Source of the DNA: Acidobacteriota bacterium
Lineage (GTDB): Bacteria; Acidobacteriota; Terriglobia; Bryobacterales; Bryobacteraceae
Direction: 5' to 3'
NCBI GenBank assembly: GCA_016178945.1
Contig: JACOSH010000321.1
Location: 1-37,682, forward strand
Length of the DNA: 37,682 nucleotides
Each line of letters begins with the position of its first letter. Position 1 is the stretch's first letter. Positions 20,694 through 28,001 of the stretch are shown piece after piece. Under the pieces are notes generated by a model. That model was not told where the DNA came from. It searched no databases and saw only the letters and a list, made by a program, of their open reading frames with translations. The position numbers and the translations under genes are program-made.

Positions 20694-21614
20694 TCAGCGC
20701 TCCGGGGCGTAATACCCCGACCGCGTCCGGATCGCCGCGCCGGGCCGGTCCACCAGCACGCGGATCTGGCGGAACGCGCCGTCGGGATCCTGGTTGGAGG
20801 GGTGATAGGCGAGGATGTACTGGCTGCGAATCTCGTGCGCGATCCGGGGGGCGATCTCGCGGATCTCGGCGGTTTCCTTGGGGTAGTAGGCCTGGCCACC
20901 CGTGGCCCGGGCCAGGATGTCCAGCTCGCGCCGCGCTTTCGCGGCCTCTCCGGGCGACTCGTCGTTGAGCAGGCCCACCGCGTAGACCAGCGTTTCGGCT
21001 TGCTGCGCGGCGCGCACCAGGCCCTCGAGCGAGCGGGTGCTGCAATTGTCATTGCCATCGGTGACCACCAGCAGGACCCTCTTGTCCTTCTGGTTTCGCC
21101 CCCGGACGTGCTCGATGGCGGTGTAGACGGCGTCGCGCATCGCGGTGCCGCCCTCGGAGCCGATGCGCGACAGCAGCCCGCGCTTCAGGTTGGCGGCATC
21201 GCTGGTAAAATCCACCGCCAGCGACGGGCTCTCGGCGAAATTCACCACGAACGCCTCATCTTCCCTATTCGACGCCTCGATCAACGCCAGGGCGGCGGCA
21301 ATTACCTGCTCGCGCTTGTCCCGCATGCTGGCGCTGTTGTCGATGATCAGGCCGAGGGAAACGGGCACGTCCTCCCGCCGGAAGGTTTGCAGCTTCTGCC
21401 GGACGCCGTTCTCGAACACCTGGAACGAAGCAGGGGGCAGGTCCATCAGGAGCAGGCCTGCGGGGTCGAGCGCCGTGGCGTGCAGCACCACCAGGCGAGT
21501 CTCCACGCGGATCACCGGGACGTCGTCCGCCGCCAGGCAGGTAAAAAGCGGCAGCACTACGCAGATTTTACTCAACCGCCTGGCCGGCAACGCCTGTTTC
21601 CTCCGTCTCCACAT
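20694..21614 (-). CDS. VWFA-related acidobacterial domain protein
   Basis: The 306-residue protein has an N-terminal signal-like segment (KICVVLPLFTCLAADD). It then has the acidobacterial VWFA-related domain (TIGR03436 type): IRVETRLVVLHATALD, ASFQVFENGVRQKLQTF, then the MIDAS motif DNSASM. Later metal-site elements are GGTAMRDAV and VTDGNDN. Such proteins bind divalent metal and are thought to mediate protein-protein contacts outside the inner membrane. It ends SGYYAPER, typical of this family. The ATG at 21614 follows GAGGAT and gives the whole signal segment. It is convergent with the Asp-box gene (2 bases between stops) and divergent from the MFS gene. Function is unknown. Confidence 0.88.
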   Translation of the reverse strand: MWRRRKQALPARRLSKICVVLPLFTCLAADDVPVIRVETRLVVLHATALDPAGLLLMDLPPASFQVFENGVRQKLQTFRREDVPVSLGLIIDNSASMRDKREQVIAAALALIEASNREDEAFVVNFAESPSLAVDFTSDAANLKRGLLSRIGSEGGTAMRDAVYTAIEHVRGRNQKDKRVLLVVTDGNDNCSTRSLEGLVRAAQQAETLVYAVGLLNDESPGEAAKARRELDILARATGGQAYYPKETAEIREIAPRIAHEIRSQYILAYHPSNQDPDGAFRQIRVLVDRPGAAIRTRSGYYAPER

Positions 21615-21643
21615 ATCCTCGCACGTTTTTGGCCATTTTTGTT

Positions 21644-21684
21644 TCAGGTGTTTACCTGACAGCGGAGTCCGATCTATGTATGAT
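21644..21684 (+). promoter_or_regulatory. MFS promoter with an overlapping inverted repeat
   Basis: CTGACA (21656-21661) and TATGAT (21679-21684) are separated by 17 bases; each matches the sigma-70 consensus at five of six positions. The ATG of the transporter is 11 bases after the -10, so the leader is only a few bases. The perfect inverted repeat TCAGGTGTTTACCTGA (21644-21659) overlaps the -35. It lies in the 81-base gap between the divergent VWFA and MFS genes, a good place for a repressor. No regulator gene is adjacent. Confidence 0.55.
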
Positions 21685-21695
21685 AGTCGAACCCC

Positions 21696-22961
21696 ATGAC
21701 CACCCTCCACGATTCGCGAGTGCGGTATCGCGTGCTGGCCTTTGGCGTGTGCCTGGCCGCCATCACCTACCTGGACCGGGTCTGCATCTCGGTAACGGCC
21801 AAGGACATCATGCGCGACCTGGCGCTGTCGCGGATTCAGATGAGCTTCGTGTTCAGCGCCTTCTCGCTGGCCTACGCCGCCTTCGAGATTCCCACGGGCT
21901 GGTGGGGCGACCGCATCGGGACGCGCCGGGTGCTTTCCCGGATAGTGGCCTGGTGGTCGAGTTTCACGATGGCCACCGCCGCCGCTTTCAGCTACCCGTC
22001 CCTGCTGGCCGTGCGATTTCTCTTCGGCGTGGGGGAAGCCGGCGCCTGGCCGAACGCCGCGCGCACCTTCTCGCGCTGGTTTCCCGCCTCGGAGCGAGGC
22101 ACCGCGCAGGGGATCTTCTTCATCGGCGCGCACCTGGCCGGCGGCCTCACTCCGCTGCTGGTGACCGCCATGCTGCGCAATATGCACTGGCGCCAGGTCT
22201 TCCTCTCCTTCGGGGCGATCGGCTTTGCGTGGGTCGTGGCGTGGTACCGCTGGTTTCGCGACGATCCTTCCGAGCATCCTTCCGTGAGTCCCGCGGAGCT
22301 GCGCAAGATCCAGCAAGGGAGGCGTGTCGAGAGCGCCCACTCCTTGGGCGGCGGCCAGTGGAAGATTGCGCTGCGCAACCGGAATCTGATCGCGCTGTGC
22401 GTGATGTACTTCACGCAGTCCTATGGTTTCTACTTCTTCATCACCTGGCTGCCGACCTACCTGGAGAAGGAGCGCGGCTTTACCGCCTCGAAGCTGGGCC
22501 TGCTGGCCGGTCTCCCCTTGCTGCTGAGCGTCCTGGGAGATCTGTTCGGCGGGATCACCACTGACGCCGTGGGGCGCAGGTTTGGCCTGCGCGCGGGCCG
22601 CTGCGCGGTCGGGGCGGGCTCCTTTCTGGGCGCGGCCGCGGTCATGCTGGCGGGGACCGCCGCCTCCGACCCCCTGGTCGCGGCGGTGCTCATCGCTTTC
22701 AGCGGGCTGTTTACGGCTTTTCCGCTGGGCGCCTGCTGGGGGGCCTGCATCGATATCGGCGGCAATCACGCCGGTGTGATCAGCGCCGCGATGAACACCG
22801 CCGGCCAGATCGGCGGTATGTTGAGCCCTATCATTGTCGCCACGGTAGTGGAGAAGCTGGCCAGTTGGTCGGCTCCGCTCTACCTGACGGGCGCGCTCTA
22901 CCTGGTGGGCGCAAGCTGCTGGTGGTTCATCGATCCCAGAAAGCCGATCTGGAAAGACTGA
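21696..22961 (+). CDS. MFS transporter, anion:cation symporter type
   Basis: The 421-residue protein has about twelve membrane segments. It carries the hallmarks of the ACS (hexuronate/galactonate/phthalate-type) major facilitator family. These include Y-LDRVCISV in helix 1, EIPTGWWGDRIGTRRVL (the motif A loop between helices 2 and 3), RFLFGVGEAGAWPNAART in helix 4, and SRWFPASERGTAQG. It should import an organic acid or sugar acid with protons; the exact substrate is unknown. The start has no Shine-Dalgarno and lies 11 bases after TATGAT. It ends 10 bases from the convergent folP; GACCC/GGGTC (22960-22972) could form a small hairpin between them. Confidence 0.92.
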   Translation: MTTLHDSRVRYRVLAFGVCLAAITYLDRVCISVTAKDIMRDLALSRIQMSFVFSAFSLAYAAFEIPTGWWGDRIGTRRVLSRIVAWWSSFTMATAAAFSYPSLLAVRFLFGVGEAGAWPNAARTFSRWFPASERGTAQGIFFIGAHLAGGLTPLLVTAMLRNMHWRQVFLSFGAIGFAWVVAWYRWFRDDPSEHPSVSPAELRKIQQGRRVESAHSLGGGQWKIALRNRNLIALCVMYFTQSYGFYFFITWLPTYLEKERGFTASKLGLLAGLPLLLSVLGDLFGGITTDAVGRRFGLRAGRCAVGAGSFLGAAAVMLAGTAASDPLVAAVLIAFSGLFTAFPLGACWGACIDIGGNHAGVISAAMNTAGQIGGMLSPIIVATVVEKLASWSAPLYLTGALYLVGASCWWFIDPRKPIWKD

Positions 22962-22971
22962 CCCGGCGGGT

Positions 22972-23823
22972 CTACTCCCGTTCCCTGGCGCCGAGGATCT
23001 CGTCCGCCATTTGCGCGACCACCTTCATCTCCGCCACATCGTGCACCCGGACGATATGGGCCCAGGCGAGCACCGCGGCCGTGACCGCGGCGGCGGTCGC
23101 CAACTGCGTGCCCTGCTCGCTCTGCTGCGCCAGGAACGATTTTCGCGAGGGCCCCACCAGGACGGGGAAATCCAGTTGCGCCAGTTGGGGCAAGCGCGCC
23201 AGGATCTCCGAGTTCTGCTCCTTGCGCTTGCCGAAACCGATGCCCGGATCGATCACCAGGCTGGCGCGATCGATGCCGGCGTGCCGCGCGCGGTGCACGG
23301 TGGCCTCCAGGTCGCGGAGGATGGTTCCCATCACATCGGGCAGCGGGCCCAGCTTGGCCCAGGTCTCGGGCCGGCCGCGCATGTGATTGAGGACCAGGCC
23401 GGCGTTGTGCTGGGCCGCCGTCTTGGCGATCTGGGCGTCGAAGGTCAGGCCGCTCGGGTCGTTGATGATCTCGGCGCCCAGCTCCAGCGCGCGCTCGGCG
23501 ACCTCCGCCTTGTAGGTATCCACGCTGATCGGAATGCGCAGCTCGCCGCGCAGGCGCTTAAGGACCGGGATCAGGCGGCGCAGCTCCTCGGCGGCCTCCA
23601 CCGGCTTTGCGCCCGGGCGCGTGGACTCGGCGCCGATGTCCAGGATGTCGGCGCCCTGTTCTTCCAGCGCCAGGGCGCGGGCGAAGGCCCGGTCCGGGTC
23701 GAGAAACTTGCCGCCGTCGGAGAAAGAATCCGGGGTCACGTTCAGGACGCCCATGAGGATGGTGCGGACGCCCAGGTGGATCTCTCCGTTCTTCAGCTTC
23801 CAGTAGTAGAGTTTGCGTGTCAT
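22972..23823 (-). CDS. folP: dihydropteroate synthase
   Basis: FolP joins para-aminobenzoate to 6-hydroxymethyl-dihydropterin pyrophosphate in folate synthesis. The 283-residue TIM barrel shows MGVLNVTPDSFSDGG, DIGAESTRPGA, PISVDTYKAEVA, IINDPSG, NHMRGRPETW, IDPGIGFGKR and GPSRKSFLAQ. These include the pterin and phosphate sites and the sulfonamide-target loops. The ATG at 23823 overlaps the stop of the upstream enolase-superfamily gene as ATGA, so the two are translationally coupled. An open frame continues far upstream but belongs to the other gene's shadow. No other folate genes are in the window. Confidence 0.96.
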   Translation of the reverse strand: MTRKLYYWKLKNGEIHLGVRTILMGVLNVTPDSFSDGGKFLDPDRAFARALALEEQGADILDIGAESTRPGAKPVEAAEELRRLIPVLKRLRGELRIPISVDTYKAEVAERALELGAEIINDPSGLTFDAQIAKTAAQHNAGLVLNHMRGRPETWAKLGPLPDVMGTILRDLEATVHRARHAGIDRASLVIDPGIGFGKRKEQNSEILARLPQLAQLDFPVLVGPSRKSFLAQQSEQGTQLATAAAVTAAVLAWAHIVRVHDVAEMKVVAQMADEILGARERE

Positions 23824-24893
23824 TCGAAATCCGCCCGCCGCATCCGGTACTTCTCCAGTTTCTCCCGGTTCACTTCGATCGCGCCGGCGCGCAGGAACCC
23901 CGCGCCGTCGATCGCGATGGCCGGCTCGACGATGTCGCCGGAATACCATCGCGACGAGGATTCGACGTCGGTGGGATAGACGAAATTGGGCAGCGTGGCC
24001 AGATGAATCGCCTCCGCCGACGCCACGCCCAGCTCCGGCATCGTGCCCACCCAGCATCGCAGACCGGCTTGTTGGGCGCGGTCGTGCATTCGCTTGGCGT
24101 TCCGGATGCCGCCCACGCGCTGGATCTTGATATTGACGATGCTGGCCGAGCCGAGCGCGAGGATGCGCTCCAGCATCGCCATGGATTCGGCGGACTCGTC
24201 CGCGCACACCGGGGTGCGCACCGCGCGGGCCAACTCGGCCATACCTTCCAGATCGTGGCGGCCGAAGGGCTGCTCGAACATCATGAGGCCGAAGCGATCC
24301 AGCTCGCGAAAAATGTCCAGGTGCCGGAGCGCGTAGGCGGCATTGGCGTCGGTCATGAGCGGCAGGTGAGGGAACTTTTCGCGGATGCGCCGGACGGGCT
24401 CGACGTCCCAGCCCGGCTGAATCTTGATCTTCACGCGCCGGTAGCCTTGGGCCACGAAGCGTTCGACGCGCTCCAGCAGCTCCTCGACCGTGTCGTAGAG
24501 TCCGATAGCCACTCCGGAAGGGACCGGACGCGGCTCCGAGCCCAGCCACTGCCAGAGCGGGATCCCGCGCGCGCGGATCTCGCGATCGACCAGCGCCCCG
24601 GACAGTCCCGCCTTGGCGAACGGCTCGCCCTCCACCAGCCGATCGACGTCCGTGGCGTCGTCGCGCAAGACGGCCGGCGCCATCCGCTCCAGCGCGCGCC
24701 AGGTCGACTCCGGAGTCTCCGCGGAATAGAAAGCGCCGGCCATCGGCGACGCCTCGCCCCATCCGGTGACGCCGTTGCGGTACTCCACCAGGATCGCGAT
24801 CTTCACGGCCACCGCGCCGCTGGAGATCCGAAACGGCTCGTGCAGGGGAACTTGAACCCAATGCAGGGAAATGGAGGACACTGCTCCCATCAT
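23820..24893 (-). CDS. menC: o-succinylbenzoate synthase / N-acylamino acid racemase-type enolase-superfamily enzyme
   Basis: The 357-residue protein has all catalytic residues of the muconate-lactonising subgroup. The KxK pair is K155/K157 in VKIKIQ. The metal ligands are D182 (TDANAAY), E207 (FEQPF) and D232 (ADES), and the second-half lysine is K256 (NIKIQ). The C-terminal GTMPELGVASAEAIHLATLPNF and Y-TDVESSSRWY match the OSBS/NSAR branch rather than dipeptide epimerases. OSBS makes o-succinylbenzoate for menaquinone, the usual acidobacterial quinone. NSAR side activity cannot be excluded. The start is uncertain: ATGs at 24893 and 24890 overlap TATGAT, and a GTG at 24881 would suit a leaderless transcript from it. 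It overlaps folP by 4 bases. No other men genes are nearby. Confidence 0.85.
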   Translation of the reverse strand: MMGAVSSISLHWVQVPLHEPFRISSGAVAVKIAILVEYRNGVTGWGEASPMAGAFYSAETPESTWRALERMAPAVLRDDATDVDRLVEGEPFAKAGLSGALVDREIRARGIPLWQWLGSEPRPVPSGVAIGLYDTVEELLERVERFVAQGYRRVKIKIQPGWDVEPVRRIREKFPHLPLMTDANAAYALRHLDIFRELDRFGLMMFEQPFGRHDLEGMAELARAVRTPVCADESAESMAMLERILALGSASIVNIKIQRVGGIRNAKRMHDRAQQAGLRCWVGTMPELGVASAEAIHLATLPNFVYPTDVESSSRWYSGDIVEPAIAIDGAGFLRAGAIEVNREKLEKYRMRRADFE

Positions 24894-24984
24894 AACCGCT
24901 TGACTGCGATCCGCTGAAAGGATCGGCGGGCCGGAGGCATTCCTCATCGAAGCGCAAGGCCGCTTCAAACAAAAGGAGATCGAT

Positions 24985-26049
24985 ATGAAAGCGCTAGCGA
25001 TTGGCGCGCTTGCGGCATTGGCCGGAAGCGCGATGGGAAGCAGTGTGTGCGACAAGAACGACCTGGCCTCCGCGGCGGCGGCCAAAGGGATTCACTGGCT
25101 GGTCTCGGTTCAGGGAAACGACGGGGGCTGGGGACAGGATGGCGGCGAGACCGCCTACGCGCGGCAGGGCGAGCGCCTGGAATCCGGCGGCAACGACGTG
25201 GCCAACACGGCCGTCGCGACGCTGGCGCTGCTCAAGTCCGGCCATACTCCGGCCCGAGGCGAGTACCGGGCCAACGTGCAACGAGCCGTACAGTTTATCC
25301 TCAAGCGCATCGAGGAGAGCGCGCCGGAAGGGCTGGCTATCACCAACGTCACGGGAAGCCAGATCCAGCGCAAGCTCGGTCCCTACATCGACACCTTCCT
25401 GAGCGCGCAGTTGCTGGCGGAGCTGGATGGCGCCATGGGCGACACGGCGGCCAACCAGCGCGTGCGCCGGGCGCTCCAGAAGTGCGTGGCCAAGATCGAG
25501 GCCAACCAGCAAAAAGATGGGAGCTGGAATATTTCCGGCGGCTGGGCCCCGATCCTGGGCACCACGATGGCCTCGCGGAGCCTGGATATGGCCAAGAACA
25601 AGGGGGTCAAAGTGGAGGAACGCGTGTTGGCGCGGGTCGACCAGTACACCAGGCAGACCGCCCAACCGGCGGCGCGCATGGCCGACGGCGCCTCCGCCGG
25701 AGTCTCCCTGTACAAAGGCGCTCAAGTGCTCGAACAGTTGAGCCGGACCGAGAAGGACCGGGTCAGGAATGCCGCCGAGATCGGCGCGGTCACCCGCGAG
25801 CTGAACGACGAGCGCTTCGTCAACGGCTTCGGCTCGATGGGCGGCGAGGAGTTCTTCTCCTATCTCAACATCAGCGACAGCCTGCATCGGGCCGGAGGCG
25901 AGCCCTGGCGTCAATGGAACGGCAAGATCAAGACCCAACTGGTCAAGCTGCAGAACGAGAACGGCACCTGGGCCGGCCATCATTGCATCACCGGCCGGGT
26001 GGCCGTGACCAGCGCGGCGATCCTGACCTTGCTGGTGGACCGGTCGTGA
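24985..26049 (+). CDS. secreted prenyltransferase/squalene-cyclase-fold protein 1
   Basis: The 354-residue protein has a Sec signal peptide (MKALAIGALAALAGSAMG) and repeats of the alpha/alpha-toroid type. These are QGNDGGWGQDGG near residue 43, NVQRAVQFILKR, ANQQKDGSWNISGGW near 170, and QNENGTWAGHHC near the C terminus. They resemble the QW-type repeats of squalene-hopene cyclases and prenyltransferases. However, the acid motif DxDD of the cyclases is absent and the protein is exported, so terpene cyclisation is unlikely. The start has AAAGGAG 7 bases upstream. Its stop overlaps the second toroid gene (GTGA). Function is unknown; a role as a structural or carbohydrate/peptide-binding toroid is only a guess. 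Confidence 0.8.
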   Translation: MKALAIGALAALAGSAMGSSVCDKNDLASAAAAKGIHWLVSVQGNDGGWGQDGGETAYARQGERLESGGNDVANTAVATLALLKSGHTPARGEYRANVQRAVQFILKRIEESAPEGLAITNVTGSQIQRKLGPYIDTFLSAQLLAELDGAMGDTAANQRVRRALQKCVAKIEANQQKDGSWNISGGWAPILGTTMASRSLDMAKNKGVKVEERVLARVDQYTRQTAQPAARMADGASAGVSLYKGAQVLEQLSRTEKDRVRNAAEIGAVTRELNDERFVNGFGSMGGEEFFSYLNISDSLHRAGGEPWRQWNGKIKTQLVKLQNENGTWAGHHCITGRVAVTSAAILTLLVDRS

Positions 26050-27056
26050 TCCTATCCCGCCGGACCTTCGTTGCGCTCCCGCTGGCCGCCGCCTGCCCGG
26101 CGGCCCGGGAGCGCGCGGCGCGCTACCTGTGGAGCCGGCAGGCCGAAGACGGTGGATGGCATAGCGGCGTCTACGGCCTGCTGAAGGCGGGCGAGTCGCT
26201 GACCGGCTTTGTGCTGGACGCGCTGCTTCAGGTCCCCGGCGGTGCGCCGCCCGGCGGCGTGGACCGCGCGCTCGATTTCCTGCGCCGCCACACGAACGCG
26301 GAGGGCGCGGTCGGCCTCACCGACCCGGCGTTGGCCGACTATCCCAGCTACGCCACGGCCTGCGCCGTGCTGGCTCTGTCCCGGGCGCGCCGGGACACCG
26401 GGCCGATGGTTATCTGGCTGCGGACCCAGAAGATCGGCGAAGAAGGCGGATGGGGGCCTTCAGACCCGCCCTACGGGGCCTGGGGCATGGGCGGCGCGCG
26501 CCGGGTGGCGCCGCATCCGGGACACATCGATCTGTCCATGAACCGCTACGTCCTCCAGGCGCTGGCCGGAGCGGGTATTCCTGCCGCCGACCCGGTCTTC
26601 GCCCGGGCCAGGGTCTTCATCGAGCGCTGCCAGAATCCCGACGGCGGATTTGTCTTCTCCACCATCGTGCTCGGCGCCAACAAGGCCGGCAAGGACGGCG
26701 GCCACTACCGCAGCTACGGCACGACTACCGCCGACGGCCTTCTGTCGCTGCTGGCATTGGGGTATGCGCCCCGGCACGAGCGGGTACAGGCTGCGCTGGG
26801 CTGGCTCCGGAAACATCATCGTCCGGATGGCGCTTCCGGGTTCACCGGTGAGCCTTACCAGCGCTGGACGCAGGCGCTGCGTTTCTACTACGCTGCCGCC
26901 TGCGCCGAAGTCTGCCGCCGTCTCGGTCTCGATCCCCTGCCCCATGATCTGGAACGAGCTCAGCGCGCGGATGGGAGCTGGGCCAACCCCGACGATCTGG
27001 TGAAGGAAGACGATCCGCTGATCGCGACCGCGTTTGCGGTGCGGGCGTTGCTGTAA
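26046..27056 (+). CDS. exported prenyltransferase/squalene-cyclase-fold protein 2 (Tat signal)
   Basis: The 336-residue protein begins VILSRRTFVALPLAAACP, a twin-arginine (SRRTF) signal, so it probably leaves the cytoplasm folded. The rest is alpha/alpha-toroid repeat: SRQAEDGGWHSGVYG, ALDFLRRHTNAEGAVG, EEGGWGPSDPPYGAWG, QNPDGGFVFST, YRSYGTTTADGLLSLLALG and RADGSWANPDDLVKEDDPLIATAFAVRALL. The DGGF and SYGTTTADG motifs resemble those of secreted prenyltransferase-like proteins of planctomycetes and acidobacteria. GTG 26046 overlaps the upstream stop by 4 bases, so the pair is coupled. The Cys after LAAA could be a lipobox-like lipidation site, but it is imperfect. Function is unknown. Confidence 0.82.
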   Translation: MILSRRTFVALPLAAACPAARERAARYLWSRQAEDGGWHSGVYGLLKAGESLTGFVLDALLQVPGGAPPGGVDRALDFLRRHTNAEGAVGLTDPALADYPSYATACAVLALSRARRDTGPMVIWLRTQKIGEEGGWGPSDPPYGAWGMGGARRVAPHPGHIDLSMNRYVLQALAGAGIPAADPVFARARVFIERCQNPDGGFVFSTIVLGANKAGKDGGHYRSYGTTTADGLLSLLALGYAPRHERVQAALGWLRKHHRPDGASGFTGEPYQRWTQALRFYYAAACAEVCRRLGLDPLPHDLERAQRADGSWANPDDLVKEDDPLIATAFAVRALL

Positions 27057-27086
27057 GGGCGCTGACCGCTCGCCGCCCGCCTGTGA

Positions 27087-27102
27087 TAGATTGAGCAATC
27101 TA
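27087..27102 (+). promoter_or_regulatory. palindrome overlapping the DUF1080 start region
   Basis: TAGATTGAGCAATCTA is an inverted repeat with 7-base arms and a 2-base spacer that ends on the A of the ATG at 27102. A weak -10-like TAGATT lies within its left arm. It could be an operator, or an RNA hairpin that hides the start codon. The upstream string CGCTGACCGCTCGCCGC resembles the one before kdsB. Confidence 0.35.
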
Positions 27103-28001
27103 TGAGAGCCTTCATCCCGTGGTTGCTCGTGGCCGCCGCCTTCGCACAGGATGCAAAATTCAACGGGCGCTGGAACATCAGCATCGACAACGAGCCTCGC
27201 CGGCGGGCCTGGTGGTTGGAGGTGAATGGAACCAGCGGCCGTTTCGTCAGCGCGCTGGCGGGCGACATGAACCCGATCAAGGACCTGGCGATCAAAGACG
27301 GCGAGCTCACCTTCAGTTTTCTGCGCGACGGACAGCCCATGCAATTCCGGGCCAAGCTGGAGGGCGACACGCTGGTGGGGACGCGCGTGATCGGGGCCGA
27401 AACGCTGCACTGGGTCGGGCGGCGCGCGCCCAAGATCAGGGATCGCGACGCTGGCGCCTGGGGGCGCGGCAAGCCCGTAGAGTTGTTCAACGGGAAGGAC
27501 CTGTCGGGCTGGCTACCGCAGATTCCCGGGAAACCGCTCGGCTGGACCGCCCGCGACGGCGTCATGACCAACTCCGCGGGCGCCAACAACCTGGTGTCCG
27601 AAAAGAAGTTCTGGAACTTCCTGCTGCACGCCGAGTATCGCATCGGGGAGCACTCCAATAGCGGGATCGGATTGCGGGCGCGCTACGAAGTGCAGATCCT
27701 GGCCGATTACGGCCGGCCGGTCAACACGCACAGCCACGGCGCCCTGTACAGCCGCATCGCTCCCACGGTCAACGCCACCCGGCCCTTGGGGGAGTGGCAA
27801 ACCATGGATATCCGCCTGGTGGGCCGCGAGGTCACAGTGGTGCTCAACGGCCAGAAGGTGATCGACAAGCAGGAGGTGGAAGGACCCACGGCCATCACCA
27901 TCGATCCCGATGAAGCGGCGCCGGGCCCTATCATGCTCCAGGGCGATCACCGCGAGGTCGAGTTCCGCTCGCTGGTCGTGACGCCCCTGGTGAGAAGATG
28001 A
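27102..28001 (+). CDS. secreted DUF1080 (3-keto-disaccharide hydrolase-type) protein
   Basis: The 299-residue protein has a short signal peptide (MRAFIPWLLVAAAFAQ). An N-terminal beta-rich segment (about 20-115: FNGRWNISIDNEP to ETLHWVGRRAP) follows. The DUF1080 concanavalin-like domain (about 125-295) opens with the family signature PVELFNGKDLSGWLP and includes EKKFWNFLLHAEYRI, NSGIGLRARYEVQI and GALYSRIAP. Family members hydrolyse 3-keto-sugars or bind glycans outside the cell. No catalytic residue is well established from sequence. Its stop overlaps the next start as ATGA, so it is coupled to the DUF3604 fusion. It follows the toroid pair by 45 bases. Confidence 0.88.
   Translation: MRAFIPWLLVAAAFAQDAKFNGRWNISIDNEPRRRAWWLEVNGTSGRFVSALAGDMNPIKDLAIKDGELTFSFLRDGQPMQFRAKLEGDTLVGTRVIGAETLHWVGRRAPKIRDRDAGAWGRGKPVELFNGKDLSGWLPQIPGKPLGWTARDGVMTNSAGANNLVSEKKFWNFLLHAEYRIGEHSNSGIGLRARYEVQILADYGRPVNTHSHGALYSRIAPTVNATRPLGEWQTMDIRLVGREVTVVLNGQKVIDKQEVEGPTAITIDPDEAAPGPIMLQGDHREVEFRSLVVTPLVRR

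Noticed and set aside
24907-24925. CGATCC/GGATCG hairpin in the gap between menC and the first toroid gene.
   Set aside because: The stem is only 6 bp, no T run follows, and both neighbouring genes point away from it, so a terminator is unlikely.
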